From: Planctomycetota bacterium
GTDB lineage: Bacteria > Planctomycetota > Phycisphaerae > Phycisphaerales > Phycisphaeraceae
DNA length: 64,000 bases
NCBI GenBank assembly: GCA_016350165.1
Contig: CP066225.1
Coordinates: forward strand, 3,844,001 to 3,908,000
Direction: 5' to 3'
A program made the position numbers and the translations under genes. The notes under the pieces were generated by a model that was given only the letters and a program-made list of their open reading frames with translations, did no database searches and was not told where the DNA came from. Below, one piece after another: positions 8,401 to 18,062 of this stretch (positions within the stretch are counted from its first letter, which is position 1; every line of letters begins with the position of its first letter).

Positions 8401-9807
8401 ATGAAGACGCAGCCGAACCTACTTTTTATTCTTCCACGCGGGTTTCGCTCGGATGCTATATCAGATGAGCATTCGTGGCCGCTGGCGACTGCGCATCTTG
8501 AGGCATTAGCCCGCAGAGGTTCACGTATGGTGACGACTTCAGCTTCACCAGCGGATCCATTTGCCTTTGATACATTGATGACCGGTCTGCATCCTCGTCA
8601 ATTGAGTAATCATCTTCAGCTAACGGATCAGGATTTGAGTGAAGGGAAAGCAGACCCCCAATTCATCCGTCATGATTCACAACGACAATTGTCACATTCA
8701 TTGGCTTCGTATCTTCAAGAAGCTGGATATCATACAGCGGGTATTGGGTTAGTGCGTCCGTTTTTGACACATCTTGATCAATCTATTTGTTTGGAAGATT
8801 TGGATGTTATTCGCCAACCACGTGCAACAGAGGATTTGTATTACAGGCATTTGCGTAAGCGTGGTTTGCTTGCTGCGATTATGAAGCAACGGCAGACACG
8901 TCAACGTTTTGGGCCTTTTAATCCAGATCGTTTGCTGTTAGATCCAGTGGATGATATTGATGGGTTTATTGCACGACAAGCTGAAGCTGTGATTCCAACA
9001 TTGCCAACAAATAAACCTTGGGCATTGTTTGTTGTCTTTGCTGGTCCAGATTCACATTTGCCGCCGCCAACGATTTATGATGGCCTAGTTTCTACTCGTC
9101 ATTTGCGAGATGGGTTTACGATACCGAATTTCCGTACACTCCATCCAATGACGCAGCCAGCTTTTATTCGAACCGAATTACAACGGCTTGAGCCTGCGAG
9201 ATTGGCTCGGATTCGAGCAGATTATTTAGGGCGTGTTTCGCTGATTGATTATGCAGTTCGCCAATTAGTTACAGCGACGGATGATCGCGTGGATCGTGTG
9301 AATACTTGGACAGTGTTTACTTCTGATCGAGGTACCCTGCTTGGCGAACAAGGGCTTGTAGGGCATCAATCTTTTCATGCAGGCTGTATTCAAACACCTT
9401 TAATTGTTGCACCACCGCGTAATACTGAATTGCCACACGATGCGATACCGGAAGGGTTTTTTTCAACAGTCGACGTCGTGCCTACCGTTCTAGATATTGT
9501 GGAAATTAGTGTACCAGAGACTATTCATTTAGCTGGTCGGTCGTTATATCCAATTATTTCAACAGATGATTTGGTGCCGAAGAATACTCCGCTGGGATTG
9601 ATTTCTGAATTTGAAGATCGTTTACTGATCGAAACGCAACGGTACAAAATTGTATACCGTACTCCAGATTTGGAACCGATTGCGGTGTTTGATTTGATTG
9701 ATGATTTTGATGAAAAGAAAAACTTAATTGATACCAATCTTGGTATGGGGATTGCCAATGCGACGATGCCCCGCTTGACGACTTTACTTAAGAAAATTTC
9801 AGCCTAA
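8401..9807 (+). CDS. sulfatase-like protein lacking the active-site motif
   Basis: 468 aa with the overall layout of the sulfatase/alkaline-phosphatase fold: an N-terminal NLLFILPRGFRSD strand, a TGLHPR segment, VFTSDRGTLLGEQGL late in the protein, then TPLIV. The catalytic residues are gone. The metal-binding Asp pair at the first strand reads PRG. No (C/S)xPxR precedes TGLHPR; the stretch reads ASPADPFAFDTLMTG. The conserved DHG is DRG. So formylglycine formation and metal binding by the usual set cannot occur. No signal peptide is visible, whereas active sulfatases are normally exported. It is probably a pseudoenzyme, or a divergent phosphoesterase using other residues. The stop lies in a variant palindrome at 9804. 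Confidence 0.75.
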   Translation: MKTQPNLLFILPRGFRSDAISDEHSWPLATAHLEALARRGSRMVTTSASPADPFAFDTLMTGLHPRQLSNHLQLTDQDLSEGKADPQFIRHDSQRQLSHSLASYLQEAGYHTAGIGLVRPFLTHLDQSICLEDLDVIRQPRATEDLYYRHLRKRGLLAAIMKQRQTRQRFGPFNPDRLLLDPVDDIDGFIARQAEAVIPTLPTNKPWALFVVFAGPDSHLPPPTIYDGLVSTRHLRDGFTIPNFRTLHPMTQPAFIRTELQRLEPARLARIRADYLGRVSLIDYAVRQLVTATDDRVDRVNTWTVFTSDRGTLLGEQGLVGHQSFHAGCIQTPLIVAPPRNTELPHDAIPEGFFSTVDVVPTVLDIVEISVPETIHLAGRSLYPIISTDDLVPKNTPLGLISEFEDRLLIETQRYKIVYRTPDLEPIAVFDLIDDFDEKKNLIDTNLGMGIANATMPRLTTLLKKISA

Positions 9808-10092
9808 TTTATGATTAGATTTTCGATCGCGTATAAAACCTATCAATGTCAATAGAAGTGATATGCCTACCAAGAAGATTATTATTGCGCCTATCCAATT
9901 AATAACAAGAATCCATGCTTCATCAACTGTGATATTTGGTTGCGACTTGAGTTGCCATTTTACAAGTATTTCAGAAGGTGTTGACCACATTAATAGTATG
10001 AGAAGGCCTAAAACCCAGATTACATTGACACCGATGGCGCATAAATACCAAGTGCTGATCGGTTTAATGCCGTTGTCTGGAAGATTGTTCAT
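9799..10092 (-). CDS. small two-helix membrane protein, unknown
   Basis: 97 aa with two predicted transmembrane helices (residues ~16-38 and ~62-86) and a short basic tail. No family recognised. Its 3' end overlaps the convergent sulfatase-like gene by 9 bp, and the shared sequence contains the variant palindrome CTAATTTATGATTAG. The ATG at 10092 was taken as start. Hypothetical but probably real because of its coherent hydrophobic pattern. Confidence 0.55.
   Translation of the reverse strand: MNNLPDNGIKPISTWYLCAIGVNVIWVLGLLILLMWSTPSEILVKWQLKSQPNITVDEAWILVINWIGAIIIFLVGISLLLTLIGFIRDRKSNHKLG
9804..9818. repeat. stop-codon palindrome, variant copy
   Basis: CTAATTTATGATTAG has the same 5-bp outer arms (CTAAT/ATTAG) as the exact copies and differs at two central bases from CTAATCAATGATTAG. 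It contains the TAA stop of the sulfatase-like gene. Confidence 0.5.
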
Positions 10093-10142
10093 GTAGTATC
10101 ACATCGCCGAAAGCCGACTGAAAACTTCAAGTATCGTGTAAT

Positions 10143-10175
10143 AAAAAATCAGACCCACTTACTGCGAGTCCGATT
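10143..10175 (-). terminator. terminator of acs
   Basis: On the minus strand a 12-bp stem (AATCGGACTCGC / GTGGGTCTGATT, three G-U pairs) with loop AGTAA is followed by TTTTTTATT. It lies 24 bp past the acs stop codon. Confidence 0.85.
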
Positions 10176-10198
10176 AGATTGTTTTGTATTTCTATGTA

Positions 10199-12247
10199 TT
10201 AATCAGTCTGTTTTTGAAGTTTTTCAACGATACCTTTATCTTCAAGCGTCGTAACATCGCCAGTAATCTCACGGCCTGCGGCAATGTCACGGAGTAGACG
10301 ACGCATGATTTTACCACTGCGTGTTTTAGGTAGAGCAGGGGTGAAACGAAGTTTATCTGGTTTACTGATCGGGCCAAGTTCTTTGGCCACGTGATCACGG
10401 ATTTCAGCTTTCAGTTTATCGGTTTCTTCAATGCCGCCCACAAGTGTGGCAAATGCTGCGATGCCGGTACCTTTAATTTCATGTGGGAAGCCAACAACAG
10501 CGGCTTCAGCCACAGCGTCATGCGAAACCAATGCACTTTCAACTTCCATCGTGCCGAGGTTGTGACCCGCGACCACGATCACATCATCAATTCGACCCAT
10601 GATCCAGAAGTTGCCGTTTTCATCTTTTCGAGCACCATCACCAGCTGTATAGAAGCCTTCGATTTTACTCCAGTATGTTTCGATAAAGCGTTCACGATTG
10701 CCGTATATACCGCGTAGCATGGATGGCCAAGGTTTACGGATGACAAGTATGCCACCTTCATTTTCGCCAACCTCTTCGCCCTCACTATTCACAACAGCTG
10801 CATCAATGCCGAAGAAAGGTTTCGTGCAACTACCAGGTGTTGTCGTTGTTGCACCGGGTAGTGGAGTGAGCATATGGCCACCGGTTTCGGTTTGCCACCA
10901 TGTATCAACAATAGGGCATTTTTCATTGCCAATGACTTTGTGATACCACATCCATGCTTCAGGATTAATTGGCTCACCGACTGTGCCAAGGACTTTGAGT
11001 GAACTGATATCGTGCTTGTCGATCCACTCGCGTCCCCATTTCATAAACGCACGGATAGCGGTCGGAGCAGTGTAGAATTTCGTCACTTTATGACGTTCAA
11101 TTATATCCCAGAAACGATCTTTTTCAGGGAAATCAGGAGCGCCTTCATACATAAGTGTTGGCACGCGGTTTGGCAATAAACCATAAATGATGTATGAGTG
11201 GCCTGTAATCCAACCAATGTCTGCGGTGCACCAATACATATCGCCACGACATTGTTCATTTAATTCTTCATCACAAAGTTGGCGTGGATGTAAATCGAAT
11301 GTATAGCGGCTGGTTAGATATGTGTAAACCATGTAGCCGCCGGTTGTGTGCATGATACCTTTTGGTTTGCCCGTTGAGCCACTTGTGTAAAGGATGAATA
11401 ACAAATCTTCTGAGTACATTTCTTCAGCAGGGCAATGCTCGCTTGCAGTTGCAGTGAGATCGCTCCACCAGTGATCGCGTCCATCGACCATATGAATATC
11501 ATTTTGGCATCGTTCTAATACAACGACAGTGTCCACTAAATCTGTGAGTGTTAGTGCTTCATCAACATTGTCTTTGAGTGGAACAACTTTACCACGTCGC
11601 CAACCACCATCAGCAGTAATCACGATTTTACTCTTGCCGTCTTCAACACGGTCACGAATAGCACTTGCACTGAAGCCGCCGAAGATGATCGAGTGAACAG
11701 CACCGATTCTTGCGCATGCAAGCATAGCGATCGCTAATTCAGGTACCATGGGCATATAGATTGTGACGACATCGCCTTTTTGTACACCGAGTCCTTTTAG
11801 AGCATTTGCAAAACGACTGACTTCACGGCGTAAATCATAGTAGCTTAGTTTACGTACCTCAGGTTCGCCGCCTGCGTGATGTCCATCTTCATCGACAATC
11901 GGTTCGCCTTCCCAAACGATAGCTGTGTGATTACCCAAGCCCGCATCGATTTGTCTGTCGATACAGTTGTAGCAAATATTGGTCGTACCGCCGACAAACC
12001 ATTTTGCATCAGGCAAACGCCAATCCAAAACTTCTTCCCATTTTTTAAACCAGTGCAATTCACTTGCTACATCAGCCCAAAATCCTTCGGGATCGTCAAC
12101 CGAGCGTTTATGCATCTTTTCATACTCAGCCATCGATTTGATGTGGGCATTGGATGAGAATGCTTTTGAAGGTTTGAAATGACGATGTTCATCAAGAATT
12201 GATTCCATCGTGCTGCCCGATTCTGTTGACCCTTGCGTTTGAGACAT
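10199..12247 (-). CDS. acs: acetyl-CoA synthetase
   Basis: 682 aa, close to the usual ~650. It activates acetate to acetyl-AMP and then acetyl-CoA in the cytoplasm, feeding the TCA cycle (citrate synthase is at 49.4 kb). The ANL-family P-loop [13 protein letters not shown] is near residue 288. The acetate-pocket and hinge regions ([40 protein letters not shown]) are intact. The C-terminal [11 protein letters not shown] carries the catalytic Lys that is acetylated in other bacteria. ATG 12247 has GAGGAG nine bases upstream. The N-terminus is about 30 residues longer than E. coli Acs. It is monocistronic with its own terminator. Confidence 0.95.
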   Translation of the reverse strand: MSQTQGSTESGSTMESILDEHRHFKPSKAFSSNAHIKSMAEYEKMHKRSVDDPEGFWADVASELHWFKKWEEVLDWRLPDAKWFVGGTTNICYNCIDRQIDAGLGNHTAIVWEGEPIVDEDGHHAGGEPEVRKLSYYDLRREVSRFANALKGLGVQKGDVVTIYMPMVPELAIAMLACARIGAVHSIIFGGFSASAIRDRVEDGKSKIVITADGGWRRGKVVPLKDNVDEALTLTDLVDTVVVLERCQNDIHMVDGRDHWWSDLTATASEHCPAEEMYSEDLLFILYTSGSTGKPKGIMHTTGGYMVYTYLTSRYTFDLHPRQLCDEELNEQCRGDMYWCTADIGWITGHSYIIYGLLPNRVPTLMYEGAPDFPEKDRFWDIIERHKVTKFYTAPTAIRAFMKWGREWIDKHDISSLKVLGTVGEPINPEAWMWYHKVIGNEKCPIVDTWWQTETGGHMLTPLPGATTTTPGSCTKPFFGIDAAVVNSEGEEVGENEGGILVIRKPWPSMLRGIYGNRERFIETYWSKIEGFYTAGDGARKDENGNFWIMGRIDDVIVVAGHNLGTMEVESALVSHDAVAEAAVVGFPHEIKGTGIAAFATLVGGIEETDKLKAEIRDHVAKELGPISKPDKLRFTPALPKTRSGKIMRRLLRDIAAGREITGDVTTLEDKGIVEKLQKQTD

Positions 12248-12728
12248 CTGTATGCTCCTCGTGAATGTTGAATCGAATTGTCACAAATCAATGGATAAGC
12301 TCTGCAATAGATTATTGCGTGTGTAGCAACCACTTTACAGATTCAATGCCCACCCCATTGAAAGGACAATCACATTACACATACTCTAAAGTAAAACCCT
12401 TTTGCCTATGCACAGGCAAGATATTTCGCGTATTTCCTCTTTCAGCTTATAGTTGACGATTTGAATCATCAAGCAATTTTTTTAATCAATGAAACTTTCT
12501 TAAACCGCTTATAAAAGCTAAAAATATCCCTTTATTTCTAGAAAAAATTAGGATTAAAATGTCTTAATATTATAAATAATGTTTATACAGGAATTACCTA
12601 ATCGTTAAACTTGATCAGTTTCTGACTGTCCAAATAACCTCTTGTCTATTCATGAAATATCGCATCACCTTTCCATAAGTCGATGAGCATTCAAGATATT
12701 AATCGCAAGTTGTAAAGGGCGGCAGATT
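12248..12728. other. intergenic region, divergent promoters
   Basis: About 480 AT-rich bp between divergent acs and the carbonic anhydrase gene. No ORF, strong hairpin or repeat was recognised. It presumably holds both promoters. Confidence 0.35.
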
Positions 12729-13994
12729 ATGCGGGCATATGTAGAGACTCTAAAGACGATATGCAATTATTCACTCTTAGCGATGCTTCTGTTGATGCTG
12801 ACAGTGAAAACTTATGCACAATCAGATAAGCAACAAAAACCTGTCGTAGACGCGGCTGTGCAAATTGAGCAGTTACGTAAAGAGTATGCAAAGAAACCAT
12901 CAATTGAAAAAGCACTCAAGCTGCTCAAACAAGGCAATGAAGACTTCTTTAATCAGCAGCTTGATACCTATGACATTGATATTAAGAGATTAAAAGAAAT
13001 CGCAAGAACAAATCAGGCGAAGTATGTTTTTGCATCCATATTATCATGTTCAGATTCACGTGTGCCTATCGAATTGATTTTTGATCAAGGTCCATTAGAT
13101 CTATTTGTCACACGTGTTGCAGGCAACATTGCAGGAGTTTCGCAACTCGGCACAATTGAATACGGGTTGGCACATCTCTACACACCAGTATTGGTTGTTT
13201 TAGGGCATGACGGTTGTGGTGCTGTTGATGCAACAATCATGGCTGCAGAAAAGGGGGGGATGGAGTTAGAGCGAAATATTCCCATTTTGATTGAGCACAT
13301 CAATCCAGCGGTGGAACGTATTCATCAACTATATCCTGAAGCACATGGCAATGAACTGCTTGAACTTTCAATTGAAGAGAATGTATATCAACAAATCGCA
13401 CAGATTTTTTTCTTGTCGCCGATTACACGTGAGTTGGTCAATAACGATCTGGCTCGCGTTGTTGGTGCTGTTTATAACTTGAAGACAGGCCGAGTAAAGT
13501 GGCTGCCTCAATCAAAGGTTAATCACATACTTAAAGATGTGATGAATGATCCCAATAAAATAAAAGATCTATATGCCATCCCAGATCTTTATTCACCACC
13601 AGAATACCTTCCCAAACCTTCATCATCACTGCCGCAATCGAAAACGCCGATGTCTCATGTCTATGTAAAGAAAGGTAAGGAGAGTAAGCAATTTAATAAC
13701 TCTTCTAATCAACCGTTTGATATTGAAGCGAATGCGGATTTTAGTATTTCAGATTTTGGTACAACTAAAAATGGCGAGCCCATGGCAACTCAACCTCGTT
13801 TGATGGTTCCTCGTCAGTATGGATACGCAACAAAAAAACCGAGTCCCTCCGCGCCTAGTAACTTGGCGGTAGAATCAATTACAGTTGATACCATACTCTC
13901 CACCATACTTCCTTTTATCCTGTTGGTTGTGATCATTTTTGTGGTAATTGCTATTCGATATGCTCACAAGCATCACCGCAGTAATTCAGGGTAA
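12729..13994 (+). CDS. exported, membrane-tethered beta-carbonic anhydrase
   Basis: 421 aa. A signal peptide ending near Ala30 (VKTYA-QSD) precedes a beta-class carbonic anhydrase domain (~residues 60-270). The zinc ligands are visible: Cys107 in SCSDSR with the Asp109/Arg111 dyad, and His160/Cys163 in GHDGCGAV. VTRVAGNIAG and GTIEYGLAHL are also family blocks. A ~120-residue Pro/Ser-rich linker leads to a C-terminal transmembrane helix (~392-413) and a basic tail. The enzyme should interconvert CO2 and bicarbonate outside the cytoplasmic membrane, held by its C-terminus. Most bacterial beta-CAs are cytosolic and ~200-230 aa, so the signal and anchor are unusual. AAAGGGCGG precedes the start. 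Confidence 0.85.
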   Translation: MRAYVETLKTICNYSLLAMLLLMLTVKTYAQSDKQQKPVVDAAVQIEQLRKEYAKKPSIEKALKLLKQGNEDFFNQQLDTYDIDIKRLKEIARTNQAKYVFASILSCSDSRVPIELIFDQGPLDLFVTRVAGNIAGVSQLGTIEYGLAHLYTPVLVVLGHDGCGAVDATIMAAEKGGMELERNIPILIEHINPAVERIHQLYPEAHGNELLELSIEENVYQQIAQIFFLSPITRELVNNDLARVVGAVYNLKTGRVKWLPQSKVNHILKDVMNDPNKIKDLYAIPDLYSPPEYLPKPSSSLPQSKTPMSHVYVKKGKESKQFNNSSNQPFDIEANADFSISDFGTTKNGEPMATQPRLMVPRQYGYATKKPSPSAPSNLAVESITVDTILSTILPFILLVVIIFVVIAIRYAHKHHRSNSG

Positions 13995-14040
13995 GTGTCC
14001 CCCGAAGATCACCCAAAATACGCTGTTCGCATAATCTCCC

Positions 14041-14046
14041 TATAAT
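14041..14046 (+). promoter_or_regulatory. -10 box of the NYN gene, leaderless arrangement
   Basis: A perfect TATAAT ends 9 bp before the ATG at 14056, so transcription should start within a few bases of the start codon. No ribosome-binding site fits. No good -35 was found. Confidence 0.55.
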
Positions 14047-14055
14047 GCCTTCGCG

Positions 14056-14856
14056 ATGCTCATTATTGACGCATATAACGTGTTGCATTTGCCTATGCCT
14101 CAGTCGCTAGCAGGGCTCGACGAAGCACGCTTATGCCTCGCGCTTTCTCGTTCAGCATTCCGTGATCGAGCTGCAACTGTCGTCTGTGACGGCCGCCCTA
14201 AGCCGCATATCCCCTCAACCTCACCAGTTCCCTCAGTTCAACTTCTCTACTCAGGCACCTCGAATTCAGCAGATGATCTAATAATCTCATTGATAGATGG
14301 ATCAACTACACCTCGCAAGATAACCGTGGTCACTAACGATAGAGCTATTAAACGTGCAGCGAAACGTCGTAAAGCATCACTGCTTTCATCTGATGCATTC
14401 ATCTCACGCCTCGCTCAAACCCTCGGCTCGATTCCGCCTTTGCCCAAATCTGCGAAACCCGATCTTTCCCCTGTACCTGAAGACCAGGTACGTGGTTGGC
14501 TAGAGGAATTTGGACTCACCTCTGATGATCTGGAGAACGACCCGCTTTTCCACGAGCTACAAGCACTCTCAAATCCTCAAACTGAGCCTACAGTGAATCA
14601 AGAGGATACGAACGCAGATGATCCGGCAGCAACAAATGATGACATCATTTCCAAGCTTCGTGCTACCGAAAAATCTGAGAGCAAAAAAACAAAACGTAAA
14701 CGTAAAAAAAGTGCAGCTACATCAAAATCAGATATGAAAAAGAATCGTATCGCACCGACTCTATCTAAGCACGTGAACCGTCTTGACCCAGATAAGCTAC
14801 TTTCCTCAGATTTGCGTGACGATCTCTCAAAATATTGGCCGCCACCCGGCTTTTAA
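14056..14856 (+). CDS. NYN (YacP-type PIN-like) nuclease domain protein
   Basis: 266 aa. The N-terminal ~120 residues match the YacP/NYN fold, a PIN-like metal-dependent RNase family: MLIIDAYNVLH (first acidic residue Asp5), VVCDGRPKP, SADDLIISLI and VVTNDRAIKRAAKRR supply the acidic cluster. In Bacillus the relative Rae1/YacP cleaves mRNA at the ribosome. The rest is a charged, low-complexity region with a Lys-rich block (KSESKKTKRKRKK), probably nucleic-acid binding. It lies upstream of pyrH-frr, in the same direction as those translation-linked genes. Confidence 0.75.
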   Translation: MLIIDAYNVLHLPMPQSLAGLDEARLCLALSRSAFRDRAATVVCDGRPKPHIPSTSPVPSVQLLYSGTSNSADDLIISLIDGSTTPRKITVVTNDRAIKRAAKRRKASLLSSDAFISRLAQTLGSIPPLPKSAKPDLSPVPEDQVRGWLEEFGLTSDDLENDPLFHELQALSNPQTEPTVNQEDTNADDPAATNDDIISKLRATEKSESKKTKRKRKKSAATSKSDMKKNRIAPTLSKHVNRLDPDKLLSSDLRDDLSKYWPPPGF

Positions 14857-15051
14857 TCCATACCTACCTATCAATCGCATTTTTCCCCATTCAGGTCGCA
14901 TAACTCCACTATTTTCACCCCTTCTCGTCAAATCCACCCCCCATATTTCACACGATACCCCTCTTACCGTGTATCATTACCCCAGCAAAGGGTAGGGCAG
15001 GAGCCATACCCTGTGTATTCTCCCAAACTCCAGTTTACGGATGAAGCTTCC

Positions 15052-15780
15052 ATGACCGAGCAACCCCAGAAATACAATCGTGTCCTCCTCAAAATCTCCG
15101 GCGAATCACTCTGCAAACCCGGCTCCTTCGGTATCGACTCCGAAGAACTCAAAATCATCGCTTCAGAAATCGTCAAAGCAGCCAAAGTTGGGGCACAACT
15201 CGGCATCGTTGTCGGTGGCGGTAACATCATTCGTGGCGCGACACTCGCTCAGGAAGGTGCAATTCAGCAAGCAACTGCAGACCAGATGGGCATGCTCGGC
15301 ACTGTTATGAACGGCCTCGCACTTAAGGAAATGCTCGAAAAGCTCGGCCAACCAGCTCGCGTTCTTTCAGCAATCAACCTTTCCGCAGTCGCTGAAACCT
15401 TCATTCGTGGCCGTGCAATCCGTCACATGGAAAAAGGTCGAGTCGTAATTTTTGTCGCAGGTACAGGCAATCCATTCTTCACGACTGACTCCGCAGCATC
15501 ACTCAGAGCTGCCGAAATTGGTGCAGACGTCTTGCTTAAAGCGACTAAGGTTGACGGTATCTATGACAAGGACCCAGTCAAATATCCAGACGCAACCCGC
15601 TATAAGCACCTCACCTTCTCACAAGCCATCGATCAGGATCTTAAGGTCATGGACCTTACTGCCTTCGATATGTGCCGTAAGCGTAATATCCCGATCATCG
15701 TCTTCAATATGAAGAATCAGGACCACATTGCAAACGTCGTTGCAGGTGCTGATCACGGCACCAAAGTCACTGTCGATTAA
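15052..15780 (+). CDS. pyrH: UMP kinase
   Basis: 242 aa from ATG 15052, chosen because the product then starts MTEQPQKYNRVLLKISGESL, as in other bacterial PyrH. A GTG at 15013 extends the frame without homology. It phosphorylates UMP to UDP with ATP in pyrimidine synthesis. Family blocks: LLKISGES (phosphate loop), GGGNIIRG, ADQMGMLGT, DVLLKATKVDGIYDKDP and MDLTAFDMCRKRNIPIIVFN. Length and motifs are complete. frr follows 156 bp later, a common bacterial neighbourhood. tsf and rpsB, often found just upstream, are absent. Confidence 0.95.
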   Translation: MTEQPQKYNRVLLKISGESLCKPGSFGIDSEELKIIASEIVKAAKVGAQLGIVVGGGNIIRGATLAQEGAIQQATADQMGMLGTVMNGLALKEMLEKLGQPARVLSAINLSAVAETFIRGRAIRHMEKGRVVIFVAGTGNPFFTTDSAASLRAAEIGADVLLKATKVDGIYDKDPVKYPDATRYKHLTFSQAIDQDLKVMDLTAFDMCRKRNIPIIVFNMKNQDHIANVVAGADHGTKVTVD

Positions 15781-15936
15781 CTCCCGATCATCCTCTGTAT
15801 ACGCAAAAACGCACATTTTTTCACACATTCACACTGTTTTGATTACAATATTCCAAACCAACCCACGGGCTCTCGCGAGATTTCGCCTCCCGCATGAGAT
15901 GAGTTCTACGATTTAGAACAACATAAGGACCGAATC

Positions 15937-16503
15937 ATGGACATCGATACTATTATCCTCGAATCCGAAGAATCTATGGACAAGGCTGTTGAATACCTCA
16001 AGGGCGAACTCAAAGGTATCCGCACAGGTCGTGCTTCTACCGCGCTTGTTGAGTACGTCAAAGTTGATTACTACGGCTCAATGACCGACCTCCGTCAGCT
16101 TGCCATGATTACCGTCCCTGAACCAACTCAGCTACTCATCAAACCTTTTGATGCTTCATCTGTTCAGGCGTGTGCTAAGGCAATTCAAAATGCTGGTCTC
16201 GGTCTCAACCCACAAGTTGATGGCAAGCAGATTCGCCTTAACCTTCCAGCTCTTTCAGGTGAACGTCGTCAGCAGCTCATCGGTACAGTCAAGCAAATGG
16301 GTGAAACTACAAAGGTTCAACTCCGCAATGCTCGTCGTGATGCAAATAAGCACCTCGATAAGATTGGCAAAGATAAATCGCTGCACATCCCTGAAGATGA
16401 CATCACCGGATCAAAGGATGACATCCAGGAAACACTCAAGAAGCACGAAAAGACTGTCACTGAATTGGTCGATGCAAAATCAAAAGAAATTCAGGAAATC
16501 TAA
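15937..16503 (+). CDS. frr: ribosome recycling factor
   Basis: 188 aa, the usual length. With EF-G it splits post-termination ribosomes. The sequence has the three-helix-bundle hallmarks: LKGIRTGRAST, the VDYYGSMTDLRQLAMITVPEP beta domain, LNLPALSGERRQQLI, and the C-terminal VQLRNARRDANKHLDKIGKDK. AAGGA lies before ATG 15937. It is downstream of pyrH in the same direction and closed by a clear terminator at 16531. Confidence 0.96.
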   Translation: MDIDTIILESEESMDKAVEYLKGELKGIRTGRASTALVEYVKVDYYGSMTDLRQLAMITVPEPTQLLIKPFDASSVQACAKAIQNAGLGLNPQVDGKQIRLNLPALSGERRQQLIGTVKQMGETTKVQLRNARRDANKHLDKIGKDKSLHIPEDDITGSKDDIQETLKKHEKTVTELVDAKSKEIQEI

Positions 16504-16530
16504 TTCTTCTTGAAGATTCAATATGAAATA

Positions 16531-16563
16531 AAAAGCCGAAGCTTAACGCCTCGGCTTTTTTTA
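16531..16563. terminator. bidirectional terminator between frr and the metalloprotease gene
   Basis: Stem AAAGCCGA / TCGGCTTT with flanking A and T runs on both sides. It serves frr on the plus strand and probably the convergent gene at 16573. Confidence 0.85.
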
Positions 16564-16572
16564 TATCTCTTT

Positions 16573-17820
16573 TTACTTCTTTTTCGATAACGCTTCACGC
16601 CTCATTCTTTCAAGCTCCGATGCTTCATAAGGCGGCATCAATCTCATCACTTGACCTTCATCAGGCACTTCATCATCCGCTCGCTCTGACTTGATGATTT
16701 TCTCGAGTTGCTTTCTTAACCACTTCTCTCGCGTTTCTTTCAATTCCCGATCATTAGCAAGCAGCATCCCAAAGGATGCGCCTTTCATCTTAATCGTGCC
16801 ACGTGCTTTAAAAACCTTCTGCCCATTAGCACGAATATATTTCGAGATGTACTCACGCAATTGAATGTCTTCAATCAAAGTCCACTCTTTATCCCAATGT
16901 GAATACACATATTTAAGCGTATTAAGCAGCACATCCCCGTCAGGCACTTCCTTTGGAAAATGAATGCTTGGCCATTTATCCGGATGACTCAAAAACTCAT
17001 GTAGTAACACAAAACCAATACCCATCGATGCACGCATGTGTGGGATCTGATGGTTGCCCAAATCCATTTCATTCAATCTCGCCCAACAAACAATACGCAT
17101 CGCCTTCGGCGTGCTATGTCGCAATGCTGTTAAATCAGCATAAAACTCCTGCAGCACACTAAACGTCCAGCTATGACGTTGTAGTAATTCCAATACACCT
17201 TTGGCAGGCAATTGATTTGTTATGTAGTTATGTCCCAACTCATGGCGAACAATCACTTCAACATAATCCCCCATCGTAAGCTTATGTTTTACAGCCAACC
17301 CACCCACGGCAGGCGTCTTACTTCCTATGTACTGCGGCCGCCATGACACCACCGGAATAATCTCTTTCAACTGCCCGTTCTGCACCCGCGATAAATACAT
17401 TTGTTTGCCAACTACTTGCTCATCAGGCACATAGTTAGCGGTGAAATTTCGCTCCCACATGCTCACTTTAAACGACACCGGCGTGCTGTTCGCTGCCTTC
17501 TTCCACCAATTCGGGCGAAAAATTTTGTCATATGACATCGCCTTTAGCACTGCCTGTTTTTCGTTAGGCTTAAGGTATTTGCTCAACCCCCTCATCTTTC
17601 CCTTTAACTCCCCAACCTTCTTCCAATCATTCGTAAGATAAGCCGTTTCAAATTCTTCGAATACTTTTCTGGCCTCTACTTTACGTTCTTCAAGCTTCGC
17701 ATTATTTCGGCTCTGCCCCCAACTCTCACCAGCAATACACAGCAGCAATCCGCATACGAATATGCTGATTGAAAGCCATTTTTTTTGATTGAATCCACCC
17801 GAAAATTTTGCCAGTTTCAT
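16573..17820 (-). CDS. putative secreted zinc metalloprotease (HExxH)
   Basis: 415 aa with an N-terminal signal/transmembrane segment (residues ~15-35, SISIFVCGLLLCIAGESWG). The core motif VRHELGHNY is an HExxH zinc site, followed about 30 residues later by LQEFYADLTAL, whose Glu fits a third ligand of a gluzincin-type enzyme. The C-terminal half is helical and highly charged. The family was not identified. GGAAGG precedes ATG 17820. It could process exported proteins, but no partner is adjacent. Confidence 0.65.
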   Translation of the reverse strand: MKLAKFSGGFNQKKWLSISIFVCGLLLCIAGESWGQSRNNAKLEERKVEARKVFEEFETAYLTNDWKKVGELKGKMRGLSKYLKPNEKQAVLKAMSYDKIFRPNWWKKAANSTPVSFKVSMWERNFTANYVPDEQVVGKQMYLSRVQNGQLKEIIPVVSWRPQYIGSKTPAVGGLAVKHKLTMGDYVEVIVRHELGHNYITNQLPAKGVLELLQRHSWTFSVLQEFYADLTALRHSTPKAMRIVCWARLNEMDLGNHQIPHMRASMGIGFVLLHEFLSHPDKWPSIHFPKEVPDGDVLLNTLKYVYSHWDKEWTLIEDIQLREYISKYIRANGQKVFKARGTIKMKGASFGMLLANDRELKETREKWLRKQLEKIIKSERADDEVPDEGQVMRLMPPYEASELERMRREALSKKK

Positions 17821-18062
17821 ACGACCTTCCGCTCCTAAGATGAGCCTTTAAACTCTTTAATTTCGGCCATCTAATCTCATGAGTAAATCAGTACTGCTAT
17901 TCTACCTGATACGCTTATCATCCCCAATCTTTTCTCAGTCAATCAACTTATCACATCCCCCGCGCAATCTCGTACAATATACCCCGCTAACTCATCCCCT
18001 CATGCCTCAACCTCTATGCCCTGTGTTACTGACCCCAAACACCGCTATATGCGAAGACGATC

